DNA of 18,805 nt from NCBI GenBank assembly GCA_910588755.1, contig CAJUQZ010000018.1:21966-40770 (forward strand). Reading direction: 5' to 3'. The notes under the pieces were generated by a model, which did not search any database, was not told the origin of the DNA, and worked only from the letters and a program-made list of their open reading frames with translations. The position numbers and the translations under genes are program-made. This DNA comes from an uncultured Lachnospiraceae bacterium (GTDB lineage Bacteria; Bacillota; Clostridia; Lachnospirales; Lachnospiraceae). Shown one piece after another: positions 7,007-14,308 of this stretch. Numbering within the stretch: position 1 is the first letter of the stretch; the number at the start of each line of letters is the position of its first letter.

Positions 7007-7825
7007 ATGAACTATATCCATTTTACCGGCTATGATGCCAGGCATCCTGGCGATTTTGTCTTTGATGCCACGGAAGGGTATGACTGCCATCTCCTTCTCA
7101 TCACCCACACGCCTGCGCGCTTTCGCATCGGCGGCGTGACGGAGGAATACCCTGCACACTGTGCCATGCTCTATCCGCCGCATACCCCCATATGGTACTG
7201 TGCGAGCACAGACTGCTACAGTGATGACTGGGTGCGCTTCTCGTCGGACGAGGCCTTTGTGCAGAATTTTCCTCAGACCAACCGCCCCTTTCCCATTTCG
7301 GACCCGGACTACTGCCACAATCTCATGCAGCTACTCACCTGGGAAACCTCCTTGTGGACAGGCACCTCCCGCTCCTTTCACCACGCCGGGGCGGACGACT
7401 GTGCGATCTGCTCCAGCGAAAACAACCATGCTGTCACCGCGCAGCTTCTGCGCATCTTATTTCTGAAGCTGCGCGACGACGTGCTGCACCACGCAGCCTC
7501 CTCGCACGACCACGCCCTGCTGCTGCTGCGCAGACAGATTTCCACCAACCCACAGCTTCCGTGGACAATTCACAAGATGGCCGAGCAGCTGCACATCAGT
7601 GACGGACACTTGCAGCTGCTCTACAAACAACAGTTTGGCACCTCCTGTATGGACGATGTCATCGACTTTCGACTGCGCAAGGCCAAGGATCTACTCGCGT
7701 ACACAGAGCATAGCATCGCAGAAATCGCAGAACAGTGCGGGTACAAAAATACCGAGCACTTCTGCCGTCAGTTCCGCAAAAATACCGGCACCACGCCTGG
7801 CAGGTTCAGAAAAGAGCTACGCTGA
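7007..7825 (+). CDS. AraC-family transcriptional regulator
   Basis: A 272-residue regulator. Residues 1-160 form a cupin-like sensor domain of the sugar-responsive AraC kind (FRIGGVTEEYPAHCAMLYPP). The C-terminal 100 residues are the double helix-turn-helix: helix 1 region MAEQLHISDGHLQLLYKQQF, linker and second unit SIAEIAEQCGYKNTEHFCRQF, ending with TTPGRF. The start at 7007 follows GGAGGGG; the frame is open upstream to 6851 only because the repeats happen to lack stops. It is convergent with a GH8 oligoxylanase 15 bp downstream and divergent from the 94-residue/NADAR pair. The genomic position suggests control of xylo-oligosaccharide use, of itself, or of the NADAR operon. The ligand is unknown. 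Confidence 0.92.
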   Translation: MNYIHFTGYDARHPGDFVFDATEGYDCHLLLITHTPARFRIGGVTEEYPAHCAMLYPPHTPIWYCASTDCYSDDWVRFSSDEAFVQNFPQTNRPFPISDPDYCHNLMQLLTWETSLWTGTSRSFHHAGADDCAICSSENNHAVTAQLLRILFLKLRDDVLHHAASSHDHALLLLRRQISTNPQLPWTIHKMAEQLHISDGHLQLLYKQQFGTSCMDDVIDFRLRKAKDLLAYTEHSIAEIAEQCGYKNTEHFCRQFRKNTGTTPGRFRKELR

Positions 7826-7840
7826 ATCCGCTTCCCCCTG

Positions 7841-8971
7841 TCACCAGATGCGGTAATTCCCGCTGAGCGCCAGAAATGCAAAGAAGTACAGACAATTGTC
7901 ATAATACCGTCTCTCCCCTGTGCGCATGGGCATGTTCCAAAAATGCTCCACCCACTCTCTGCTACAGTCCGTGGAGGCGGCAAGCGTTGACATTGCCACG
8001 GTCGCCGGAATCGCTACCGGGTGGAGCGCCCAGTCCTTTGCCACACTTCCGTCAATCTCGTAAATGTGGTATGTATCCCGTCTGCAGTCTTCCAACAAAA
8101 ACTCCTGGATTGCACGCGCCGCATGGCACTGGCCCTCGTCCTTTCCAAACCATTCATAGTCCAGCCCGATATTAGCCACTGTGCGGTATGAATCACTGAA
8201 AAACCAGTCGTGCCTGTCGTTTGTCCAGGGCAACTTCCGGCGAAACGGACTGCCGTCAAACTCCGCATACTCCGCTGAAAAGCCGGTCTTCTCATGACAG
8301 GCCTTCACAAGGTATCTGCGGCTCTCGACTGCCGCCCGCTCCCAGAAAGCCCGGTCTTCCTCATACGCCCACTGCGCAAACAGCTCATAAAAATGTGGCA
8401 AATGATAGGACGGATCTGTAAAATCAATGCCTGGCACAAACAAAATCTGATAATTGTCCCTGTTCCACATCGGTACACCGGCCCTGCCATTCTCCCCCTT
8501 GTGGAGACAGGCCCGCAGGATTTCCCTCGCCTCGTGGGAATAATTGAAAATCCCCTCGCCATCTCCCCATCTGTGCGATGCAAAGAACAACGCCATCGCG
8601 AAGAACTCCTCGCCGTCAGGTGCTGGGCTGTCCGCGTTTTTTGTGCCATCCGTCGCACACGACCACGCAAAATATCCCTCATGAAATCCGTCCGCCATCC
8701 ACATATAGGTCTTTGCCCACTTCCAGAGCCGGTCAAACTCCTCATGCATGTCAAGCTGCACGCAGATCATCATTCCATAGGACATGCCCTCCGTTCGTGC
8801 GTCATTATTGCCCGTGTCCATGATGTAGGCCATGTCGTCCCCCACCGGATAGTAGACGCGCTCGTCCTCCTTCCCATAGAAATAGAAATCGCGAACCTCT
8901 CGAAGGCGCGCATCGATCTGCGCCGGTTCAATTCCAATTTCCGCAAATACGTTTCTGTACTGTTCCTTCAT
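7841..8971 (-). CDS. GH8 reducing-end xylose-releasing exo-oligoxylanase (Rex type)
   Basis: A 376-residue GH8 enzyme close in length to Bacillus halodurans Rex. It is expected to remove single xylose units from the reducing end of xylo-oligosaccharides in the cytoplasm, as it has no signal peptide. Key residues: Glu61 in ARTEGMSYGMM (presumed acid), Asp119 in PDGEEFF, and Asp260 in FFSDSYRTVANIGLDY (presumed base). LHP at 316-318 matches the loop that closes the far subsite in Rex enzymes and separates them from endoxylanases; this correspondence is from memory. The start at 8971 follows GGGAGG and AAAGGAA. It lies alone between the convergent AraC gene and a gap. With the GH39 and GH43 genes it completes an arabinoxylan-degradation set. 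Confidence 0.9.
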   Translation of the reverse strand: MKEQYRNVFAEIGIEPAQIDARLREVRDFYFYGKEDERVYYPVGDDMAYIMDTGNNDARTEGMSYGMMICVQLDMHEEFDRLWKWAKTYMWMADGFHEGYFAWSCATDGTKNADSPAPDGEEFFAMALFFASHRWGDGEGIFNYSHEAREILRACLHKGENGRAGVPMWNRDNYQILFVPGIDFTDPSYHLPHFYELFAQWAYEEDRAFWERAAVESRRYLVKACHEKTGFSAEYAEFDGSPFRRKLPWTNDRHDWFFSDSYRTVANIGLDYEWFGKDEGQCHAARAIQEFLLEDCRRDTYHIYEIDGSVAKDWALHPVAIPATVAMSTLAASTDCSREWVEHFWNMPMRTGERRYYDNCLYFFAFLALSGNYRIW

Positions 8972-9064
8972 ATTCCTTTCCCTCCCTGATTCCTCTTTCG
9001 TTTAAATACGTTCTCATTGTATCTTTGCTTTCTACAAAAAACTACTCAAATACTGCGGACTTTT

Positions 9065-9217
9065 CTATCTGTCATATGGTATGTAACCCTGTGACTGTAT
9101 CCATCGCTCAAACCTTAGAAATGGCTCGACTGCCCTTTTTGCTTTTATCGCTTTCCGCTCCATCCACTTTCCGAAAAACAGTGGTTCTTCATAACAGAAG
9201 AAAAAATATTGCACCAT
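9065..9217 (-). CDS. possible 50-aa ORF in the gap upstream of GH8
   Basis: The gap 8972-9294 holds no clear gene. The only candidate is a 50-residue frame starting MVQYFFFCYEEPLFF and ending IQSQGYIPYDR, rich in aromatic and basic residues. A good GGGAGGAGG lies upstream but 11 bases from the ATG, which is wide. No family is recognised and it may be spurious. An AT-rich stretch at about 9000-9035 probably carries the GH8 promoter (TACAAT on the minus strand). Confidence 0.22.
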   Translation of the reverse strand: MVQYFFFCYEEPLFFGKWMERKAIKAKRAVEPFLRFERWIQSQGYIPYDR

Positions 9218-9294
9218 TTGAAAGGATTCCTCCTCCCTAATCGTATTAAAATTGAAAACCCAAAACATTTATCACCCATAACGGAGGTATCAAC

Positions 9295-9690
9295 ATGAGA
9301 AAAGTGCTTTTTGGCATCTTGGCAACAATTGTCGCATTGTCAGCCCAAACAAGCGTGTTTGCAGCCCCCTGGGCCGGGCAAAACTATGTTGACGCGGACG
9401 GCGACGGCATCTGCGATTATGCCAGCAGTAGCTGTACCTACGTCGATGCAGACGGCGACGGTCTCTGTGACAACTGTGGTATCTACCACTGGTGCGGCGC
9501 CAATTTTGTTGACGCGGACGGCGACGGCATCTGCGACAATTATGCAGCTGGACAATGCGGTGGACCCGGATATGGATGCGGCGGAGGCAGATATTTTGTC
9601 GATGCAGACGGCGACGGCATCTGTGACAATTATCCAGCCGGACGCGGAAGAGGACGCGGCTGCGGTTTCAGGGGTGGACGCTGCAGATAA
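9295..9690 (+). CDS. secreted small protein with four DxDxDG calcium-loop-like repeats
   Basis: A 131-residue exported protein. Residues 1-23 are a signal peptide (MRKVLFGILATIVALS, cleavage near VFA-AP). The mature part carries four copies of VDADGDG-I/L-CD at 32-41, 50-59, 72-81 and 102-111, each preceded by an aromatic residue. The D-x-D-x-D-G spacing is that of EF-hand, dockerin and thrombospondin type 3 calcium loops, and each loop ends in a cysteine. Spacers are rich in Gly and Cys, and residues 117-131 form a basic Arg-Gly tail (RGRGRGCGFRGGRCR). There is no catalytic domain. It may be a metal-binding envelope or matrix protein; the function is unknown. GGAGGT lies six bases before the ATG. 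It is the only plus-strand gene right of 7825. Confidence 0.87.
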   Translation: MRKVLFGILATIVALSAQTSVFAAPWAGQNYVDADGDGICDYASSSCTYVDADGDGLCDNCGIYHWCGANFVDADGDGICDNYAAGQCGGPGYGCGGGRYFVDADGDGICDNYPAGRGRGRGCGFRGGRCR

Positions 9691-9695
9691 TTGAT

Positions 9696-9752
9696 ACAGA
9701 TTACCGAAGGCATATTCAAGACAGTATTCCTAAAATATGCCTTCGGTTCTGT
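9696..9752. terminator. long stem-loop between convergent genes
   Basis: ACCGAAGGCATATT (9703-9716) pairs perfectly with AATATGCCTTCGGT (9734-9747). The stem extends through ACAGA/TCTGT after a 2-base bulge, giving about 19 pairs around a 17-base loop. It lies just after the plus-strand repeat-protein gene and past the end of the minus-strand fucosidase gene, so it probably ends both transcripts. Neither side has a classical U-run. Confidence 0.6.
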
Positions 9753-9780
9753 AAAAAAGACTTACGTATGTGATACTTTT

Positions 9781-11235
9781 TTAGTCTATAAAAATCCTGA
9801 ACACAACCGGGTAATCAGAGCTGACGGAGCTGGTCATTATATGCAGCCCTTTGTCATCGCGTTCAAACACTGGTTTTTCCTCGAAGCCAAGCACAGCAAT
9901 ATTCTTTATTATCCCACGGAAACGCGACTGCTTTCCTAAGCTTTCAATCGTCACACTGCCATCTGTGGGATATTTCATTACCGTGGCATACAGACAGCCA
10001 TTGTTCACGGTGAACCGGATATCCTTTTGCGTATAATTCCTTTCCTCGTTATCCGTAAACTGTCCCTCCAAAACTTTGGTCGGCCCTTCTGCGGGCTGCT
10101 GCCACACTTTTGCGCCGTAGATGGCCTCTTTGTTTATTTTCAGCCATCTGCCAATCTCTGACAGAATATGTACATCCTCATCGGCGATGCTCCCGTCGGC
10201 TTTTGGGCCGATATTTAACAGCAGCCTGCCGTTCTTGCTCACAATGTCTACAAGGTCGCAGATGATTTCCGCCGGTTTTTTGTAATCATTGTTTTGTGTG
10301 TAGCCCCACGAATTTCTCGCTGTCGATGTATCTGTCTGCCAGATAAATGGCTTCACGTCCGCAAACTGACCACGCTCCATATCAAGCACCGCTGTCCCAA
10401 ACACAAATGCGTCGTCCTTGTAGTTAATGACACCACCGCCCCATTCCCCGGCACGATTATAATAGTACGCCGCAAACTTTCTAAGATATGGTTTGACCGC
10501 GCTGTGCTGAATCCACCAGTCAAAATAAACGATCCGTGGCTTAAACCTGTCCACAATCTCACAGCATCGCACAAGCCAGTCCTCCAAATATGCCTGTGAT
10601 GGCGCGGGCTTCGAAAACAGATCGTGATGGTCAGCGGGCTCTGGCATCGCAGGATAATAAAAATCCCCGTACTGCTCGCTGTCCGTTATGTCACTCTCAA
10701 ACTCCCTGCCGTGCCCCATAAAGAACCAATGTTCGATCCTATGTGAGGACGCCCCGCATAAAATACCTCGCTTCTCTGCCGCCTTTGACAATTCACCGAC
10801 AATATCTTTTTTGGGCCCCATCTCATAGGCATTCCATTTTGAGATTTCACTTTTGTACATCTGAAAGCCGTCGTGGTGCTCCGCAACGGGAACGATATAC
10901 TGCGCACCTGCACGTTCAAACAGATCCAGCCATTCGTCAGCACTGAACTTCTCACCCCCAAACATTGGGATAAAGTCCTTGTATCCAAAATCTTTGTGCA
11001 CGCCGTAAGTCCTGATATGGTGCTCGTATTCCGGCGAGCCCTGTATGTACATGTTGCGCGAGTACCACTCACTGCCAAACGCGGGGACGCTGTACACGCC
11101 CCAGTGTATAAAGATTCCAAACTTACTGTCCGCATACCAGTCCGGAACCTGATACGCGGCGAGCGACTCCCATGTATCCTTATAGGAACCTTGCGTAATC
11201 ACCTCGTCGATTCGCTTTAAATAATCTTCTATCAT
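9781..11235 (-). CDS. GH29 alpha-L-fucosidase
   Basis: A 484-residue retaining alpha-L-fucosidase without a signal peptide, so likely intracellular and acting on imported fucosylated oligosaccharides. Family hallmarks in order: KFGIFIHWGVYSVPAFGSEW (38-57), VAEHHDGF (117-124), the nucleophile Asp239 in RIVYFDWW, WGYTQNNDYKKP, and NGRLLLNIGPKADGSI near residue 340. A C-terminal beta domain follows (LYATVMKYPTDGSVTIESLG). The acid/base in GH29 is poorly conserved and I do not assign it. The start at 11235 follows AAAGGA. It lies 61 bp downstream of the rhodanese gene on the same strand without a visible terminator, so it may be the last gene of that operon. The hairpin at 9696-9752 lies beyond it. 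Confidence 0.93.
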   Translation of the reverse strand: MIEDYLKRIDEVITQGSYKDTWESLAAYQVPDWYADSKFGIFIHWGVYSVPAFGSEWYSRNMYIQGSPEYEHHIRTYGVHKDFGYKDFIPMFGGEKFSADEWLDLFERAGAQYIVPVAEHHDGFQMYKSEISKWNAYEMGPKKDIVGELSKAAEKRGILCGASSHRIEHWFFMGHGREFESDITDSEQYGDFYYPAMPEPADHHDLFSKPAPSQAYLEDWLVRCCEIVDRFKPRIVYFDWWIQHSAVKPYLRKFAAYYYNRAGEWGGGVINYKDDAFVFGTAVLDMERGQFADVKPFIWQTDTSTARNSWGYTQNNDYKKPAEIICDLVDIVSKNGRLLLNIGPKADGSIADEDVHILSEIGRWLKINKEAIYGAKVWQQPAEGPTKVLEGQFTDNEERNYTQKDIRFTVNNGCLYATVMKYPTDGSVTIESLGKQSRFRGIIKNIAVLGFEEKPVFERDDKGLHIMTSSVSSDYPVVFRIFID

Positions 11236-11296
11236 TGTTCCTTTTCCCTTCTGCTGCGATTGCAGTCTGCCGCGCCTTTATGGAATTTGAGACTTC

Positions 11297-11722
11297 TCAC
11301 AAATCCTTTTCCACGCCATAAGACCAGTCGTTGATGCCGCCAAAATCCCTGACATCCGTATAGCCCAGCTCCACAAGCGTCTGCGCTGCGATCGCGCTCC
11401 TTCTACCGCTGCGGCAGTACACGAGGATTGTCTGCTCCTTGTCTGGAAGCTCGGCTTCGGCCCGCCCCGCAATCTCCTCGTATGGGATGAGCAGTGCACC
11501 TTCGATGTGCCCCGCGTCATATTCGTCCTCTTCCCGCACATCGACAAGCACAAAACCGTCTGTGCTGTCCATGAGCGCTTTTGCATCCTCTGCTGATATT
11601 TTCATGTATGCATGCTCCGTCATCTCATTTTCCGCGCCAGAAATACTATTCTGACAACCGCCCATACATACTATACCCATGACACCAAAAATCCATACGT
11701 ATTTTAATCGTTTGCATTTCAT
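11297..11722 (-). CDS. rhodanese-domain lipoprotein
   Basis: A 141-residue exported single-domain rhodanese. Residues 3-23 are a lipoprotein signal peptide (KRLKYVWIFGVMGIVCMGGC), with Cys23 as the lipid-anchored residue. The rhodanese domain spans about 38-141: VLVDVREEDEYDAGHIEGA (58-76), then the active loop CRSGRRS with catalytic Cys103. It would carry persulfide sulfur at the outer face of the membrane. The start at 11722 overlaps the stop of a 34-residue membrane peptide by 4 bp (ATGA) and follows GGGGAAAG; the longer in-frame start at 11764 lies inside that peptide gene. The chain NifX-like protein, membrane peptide, rhodanese suggests linked sulfur or metal handling. Confidence 0.9.
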   Translation of the reverse strand: MKCKRLKYVWIFGVMGIVCMGGCQNSISGAENEMTEHAYMKISAEDAKALMDSTDGFVLVDVREEDEYDAGHIEGALLIPYEEIAGRAEAELPDKEQTILVYCRSGRRSAIAAQTLVELGYTDVRDFGGINDWSYGVEKDL

Positions 11723-11823
11723 TGATTCTTTCCCCTGATGATCTGATGGCCTGTCACGATACACATGATGCAGCAGACAAGCAACAGGCAGGACCAGAAC
11801 TTATGACCGTTCATATCGCTCAT
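11719..11823 (-). CDS. 34-aa single-span membrane peptide
   Basis: A short gene, easily missed, that fits exactly between its neighbours. The peptide starts MSDMNGHK and has one hydrophobic helix, FWSCLLLVCCIMCIVTG, ending in a basic tail HQIIRGKNQ. Its ATG overlaps the TGA of the NifX-like gene by 4 bp and its TGA overlaps the ATG of the rhodanese gene by 4 bp. GGAGG lies 9 bases before the start. Two successive ATGA overlaps and a clean transmembrane helix argue that it is real. Three cysteines fall within the helix. Function unknown; it could tether or assist the rhodanese lipoprotein or the NifX-like protein. Confidence 0.75.
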   Translation of the reverse strand: MSDMNGHKFWSCLLLVCCIMCIVTGHQIIRGKNQ

Positions 11824-12236
11824 CCTTGGCAGCCTCCATTTCCGACACATCCATTCCGGGCCTCTTTGCAGGAATGTCCGCTCTCATGGTGATGCTCCTC
11901 CCCGTGATGGTCACAGCAGACCTCCGGGTTATACGCAAGACTTCCCGCAAGCAGCTGATTCACCGCCTCGTCCGCGCTGCCTGACACGCCTCCATAAAGG
12001 CGGATTCCAGCCGCCGAGAGTGCAGCCTGCGCTCCAGCCCCGATTCCGCCGCAAATCAATGTGTCTATATTTTGTCCGGATAACATTCCAGCCAGAGCCC
12101 CATGACCATTCCCTTCCGCATCAAGAACTTGTGTTCCCGTAATCTTTCCGTCTTCAATGTCATAGAGCTTAAACTGCTGTGTATGCCCAAAGTGCTGGAA
12201 TATGTTTCCATTCTCGTAAGTGACTGCTATTCTCAT
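11820..12236 (-). CDS. NifX/NifB-family iron-molybdenum-cofactor-binding-like protein
   Basis: A 138-residue cytoplasmic protein. Residues 1-105 are the dinitrogenase-cofactor-binding fold (RIAVTYENGNIFQHFGHTQQ, then IDTLICGGIGAGAQAAL). The tail (107-138) is exceptionally rich in metal ligands: CCDHHGEEHHHESGHSC, then CVGNGGC. Such stand-alone proteins are common in anaerobes without nitrogenase and are thought to bind or carry iron-sulfur or other metal clusters. The start at 12236 is chosen because the fold begins there and AAGGAAG lies 8 bases upstream. It is the first of three genes joined by 4-bp overlaps with the 34-residue peptide and the rhodanese lipoprotein. No nif genes are present in the window. 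Confidence 0.88.
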   Translation of the reverse strand: MRIAVTYENGNIFQHFGHTQQFKLYDIEDGKITGTQVLDAEGNGHGALAGMLSGQNIDTLICGGIGAGAQAALSAAGIRLYGGVSGSADEAVNQLLAGSLAYNPEVCCDHHGEEHHHESGHSCKEARNGCVGNGGCQG

Positions 12237-12302
12237 GAATTTATCTTCCTTCCTCATTGCAGATAATTATGTTTTGATTTCCTGTTATATCCTATATTTC
12301 CC

Positions 12303-13004
12303 TCACCCTGCGTCTTTCTGCAGCAGCACCTGCGCATTGGTTCCATAGAAAATATCACTATGTCCTGCAAGCTGTTTTAGTATCTTCTCCATGCGGTCCC
12401 AATTCTGGTCCGCCGCAAACTCATAGCTGTGCCCCCATATATATAGAAGGGACGGCTCATCTGTCTTTGCCGCCAGAAACTGCTCAATTCCATCAAAAAT
12501 ACGCTCGTCATTATGATGATAACAAGGCTTAAAATGAAGCAGGTCGTCCTGCAGCCCAAACGCAGCCGTAGACTCCACCGTTCTCGCATAGCGGATCCCA
12601 CAGTCCGTCAAAACCTTCACGGACAGTTCATGACAGCAGCCATACGGATATGCATAACCAACAACCTTCTGTTCGAAGAACTGCTCCAGATTCCTCTTGT
12701 CAGCCAGCACTTCATTGTACAGTGTCTCCTCATCACACTCGAGTGGATTGGCGTGCGTCAAGCCGTGGCTGGCAATCTCATGTCCACTGTACAGCTCTTT
12801 GAGTCCCTGCTGGTTCATGCGCTTCACCACAATCCCGCTTTTGCCCTCCACAAAGCTTGACGCTCCTGTCTGAATACCACTGTTCAGATTAAATGTCGCC
12901 TTCACGCCATACGCGTTCAACAACTCTACAAGACGTCTGTCCTGTTCCACGCCGTCATCATAACTGAATGTCACTGCCTTCTTTTTACCTTCCCACATCT
13001 TCAT
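12303..13004 (-). CDS. NodB-fold polysaccharide deacetylase (CE4-like)
   Basis: A 233-residue metal-dependent deacetylase domain. Motif 1 is TFSYDDGVEQD (Asp16 base, Asp17 metal ligand), motif 2 is SHGLTH (His80 and His84 metal ligands), and motif 3 is YAYPYG. The late motif LLYIWGHSYEF is also family-like. There is no signal peptide or membrane anchor, so a cytoplasmic substrate such as an imported acetylated oligosaccharide is more likely than peptidoglycan. Deacetylation of xylo-oligosaccharides would fit the nearby xylan enzymes, but this is inference. The start at 13004 follows GGAG at a spacing of 4. It lies 46 bp downstream of the 103-residue gene and 66 bp upstream of the NifX-like gene, all on the same strand. 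Confidence 0.87.
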   Translation of the reverse strand: MKMWEGKKKAVTFSYDDGVEQDRRLVELLNAYGVKATFNLNSGIQTGASSFVEGKSGIVVKRMNQQGLKELYSGHEIASHGLTHANPLECDEETLYNEVLADKRNLEQFFEQKVVGYAYPYGCCHELSVKVLTDCGIRYARTVESTAAFGLQDDLLHFKPCYHHNDERIFDGIEQFLAAKTDEPSLLYIWGHSYEFAADQNWDRMEKILKQLAGHSDIFYGTNAQVLLQKDAG

Positions 13005-13050
13005 TTCTCTCCTTTTCATTTCATTTTATAAACTTTCTCGCAGAACTTTT

Positions 13051-13362
13051 TTAAAAATCATAACAATCCGCATACCGGAAATCCTGTTCTTCCCATACAC
13101 GCTTTCTTGCCGTCAGTTTAAAAAAATCCGAAATCGTACTCTCCAGGGCCTCCTCCTGTGTTTTGCCAAATCCTGTTGCGCAGCAGAAGTCACCCGCCTC
13201 GTCAGCGATATGGATATTTGTATAACCGCTGTATGTATGCTCCTGGCTCTCATATATTTTTATTTTGAATTTTGCATAGGGAACGATATGTAATTCCCAA
13301 ATGTTATATTCTGCTACAAGCTTTTCAATCTTCGCAATTCCCTGATACTTCTGTTCCCACAT
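13051..13362 (-). CDS. 103-aa hypothetical protein
   Basis: Family not recognised. It is 103 residues and cytoplasmic by sequence. The pattern WELHIVPYAKFKIKIYES, then YSGYTNIHIADEAGDF and GFGKTQEEALESTISDFF, alternates beta strands with a final helix, as in small alpha/beta binding domains with an EEAL-type helix. The start at 13362 (MWEQKYQGIAKI) follows GGAGGA at a spacing of 6. The frame stays open to 13446 only because a tandem copy of the preceding gene's end lost its stop codon (TGA to CGA). That extension repeats FAVVM-EDGMINVIL and is not expected to be part of the native protein. It lies between the DisA_N-like gene and the deacetylase on the same strand. Confidence 0.72.
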   Translation of the reverse strand: MWEQKYQGIAKIEKLVAEYNIWELHIVPYAKFKIKIYESQEHTYSGYTNIHIADEAGDFCCATGFGKTQEEALESTISDFFKLTARKRVWEEQDFRYADCYDF

Positions 13363-13382
13363 CTTTCTTCCTCCAAACAAAA

Positions 13383-13498
13383 GTTCGCCTCGCAGAATCA
13401 CATTGATCATCCCATCCTCCAACATGACCACCGCAAAAAAGTTCACCTCACAGAATCACATTGATCATGCCATCCTCCGACATGACCACCGCAAAACA
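13383..13498. repeat. 58-bp tandem duplication of a gene end
   Basis: Two adjoining 58-bp units (13383-13440 and 13441-13498) match at 53 positions. The unit at 13441-13498 encodes the native end of the DisA_N-like gene (FAVVMSEDGMINVIL, stop). The other is a decayed copy in which the stop has become an Arg codon, making the copy read in frame into the 103-residue gene. Confidence 0.92.
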
Positions 13499-14196
13499 GA
13501 TCTCCTTGGGGTGGCTCACCTTATAGCCTGTGATGTAATTTTTGATGGAATTATACCTTGCTCCCCGGCCGTAATCCCCTTCTACGACCATCTGTCCATC
13601 GACGATCACACCGATGGCATGGCAGTCCCCGTTCAGATCAGAAACCACGGCACCATCGATCGCTGTGATGCCCTGCAGTACATCTTCTCCAGCCTCTGCA
13701 AGTGAAAAAGGGGTCACCTTGAACGCACGCCGATACCGCGCCAGCCGGTTGTCAATCTCCGCCGCAATGCCCCTCTTCTCCATAAAAATCATCGACGTAC
13801 CATGCCTGCACACACTGGCGACACGCCGGATAACCTCCGCAAGCCTGTCCATCCCGTCCGGTATCCCAAAATTCTGCCCGAAGCCAACCAGCTTTCCTAA
13901 GTCTGCATACTTATCCACATCTGGCTGTACCGCCGGAATGATATAGCGACCCTCACGGTAGGTCAGAATATCCTCCCCACCCTTATGGATGCTCCACACC
14001 AGCGCGCCCTCAAAAACCACGCACAGACTGGCGGCCTGCTCCGCCGTGCTCCCACGCATCACACTCCCCTCAATCACGCACTCTGGCAGCTTGATCCACA
14101 GCCCCGCCTCCGCATCAGCTGGCGCAGTGCATTGTTCAGGTGGGTAGTCTCTGCTAACTGTTCAAATTCCTTATCCTTGAGTCTGAAAGGTTTCAT
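13448..14196 (-). pseudogene. DisA_N (diadenylate-cyclase-like) protein, split by a frameshift
   Basis: The gene starts at 14196 (MKPFRLKDKEFEQLAE, after GGGAGA) and reads to ALRQLM before hitting a TGA at 14074. The next frame continues at once with EAGLWIKLPE and then CVIEGSVMRGS, and runs to the stop at 13448. The shift is near 14110-14125, in a G-rich run, and restoring one base would give a protein of about 249 residues. The downstream part holds the DisA_N features: IDGAVVSDLNGDCHAIGVIV (DGA motif), GRGARYNSIKNYI where c-di-AMP synthases have RHR, and the closing AVVMSEDGMINVI. The altered RHR motif is shared, as I recall, by a large uncharacterised DisA_N subgroup. It may be a true mutation, a sequencing error or a programmed slip. 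An ATG at 14077 in the second frame could still make a shorter protein. Confidence 0.75.
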
Positions 14197-14260
14197 GGTA
14201 AATCTCCCTGATCTGTTGGCGGTTATAAGACCATTATAAGCGTTTTCCCTGTTTATTACA

Positions 14261-14288
14261 ATAATAACATGCAAAGCAGTCCTGTCAA
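14261..14288 (-). promoter_or_regulatory. promoter for the DisA_N-like gene and downstream cluster
   Basis: On the minus strand, a perfect TTGACA (14283-14288) and TATTAT (14261-14266) lie 16 bases apart, about 65 bases before the start codon at 14196. The leader contains two direct CTTATAA units 11 bases apart, a possible operator. Confidence 0.65.
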
Positions 14289-14308
14289 TAAGGACATCGT
14301 TAAAACCA

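Noticed and set aside
9753..9782. A-run/T-run pair (AAAAAAG with CTTTTTT) as a second terminator
   Set aside because: The stem would be almost wholly A-U with a poor inner match; the adjacent long hairpin at 9696-9752 is the better candidate.
11820..12236. Nitrogenase-related function for the NifX-like gene
   Set aside because: No nifH, D, K or B gene is in the window and such stand-alone proteins are common in non-fixing anaerobes.
13363..13446. GTG-initiated extension of the 103-residue protein
   Set aside because: It is the decayed tandem copy of the previous gene's end; the proper ribosome site precedes the ATG at 13362.
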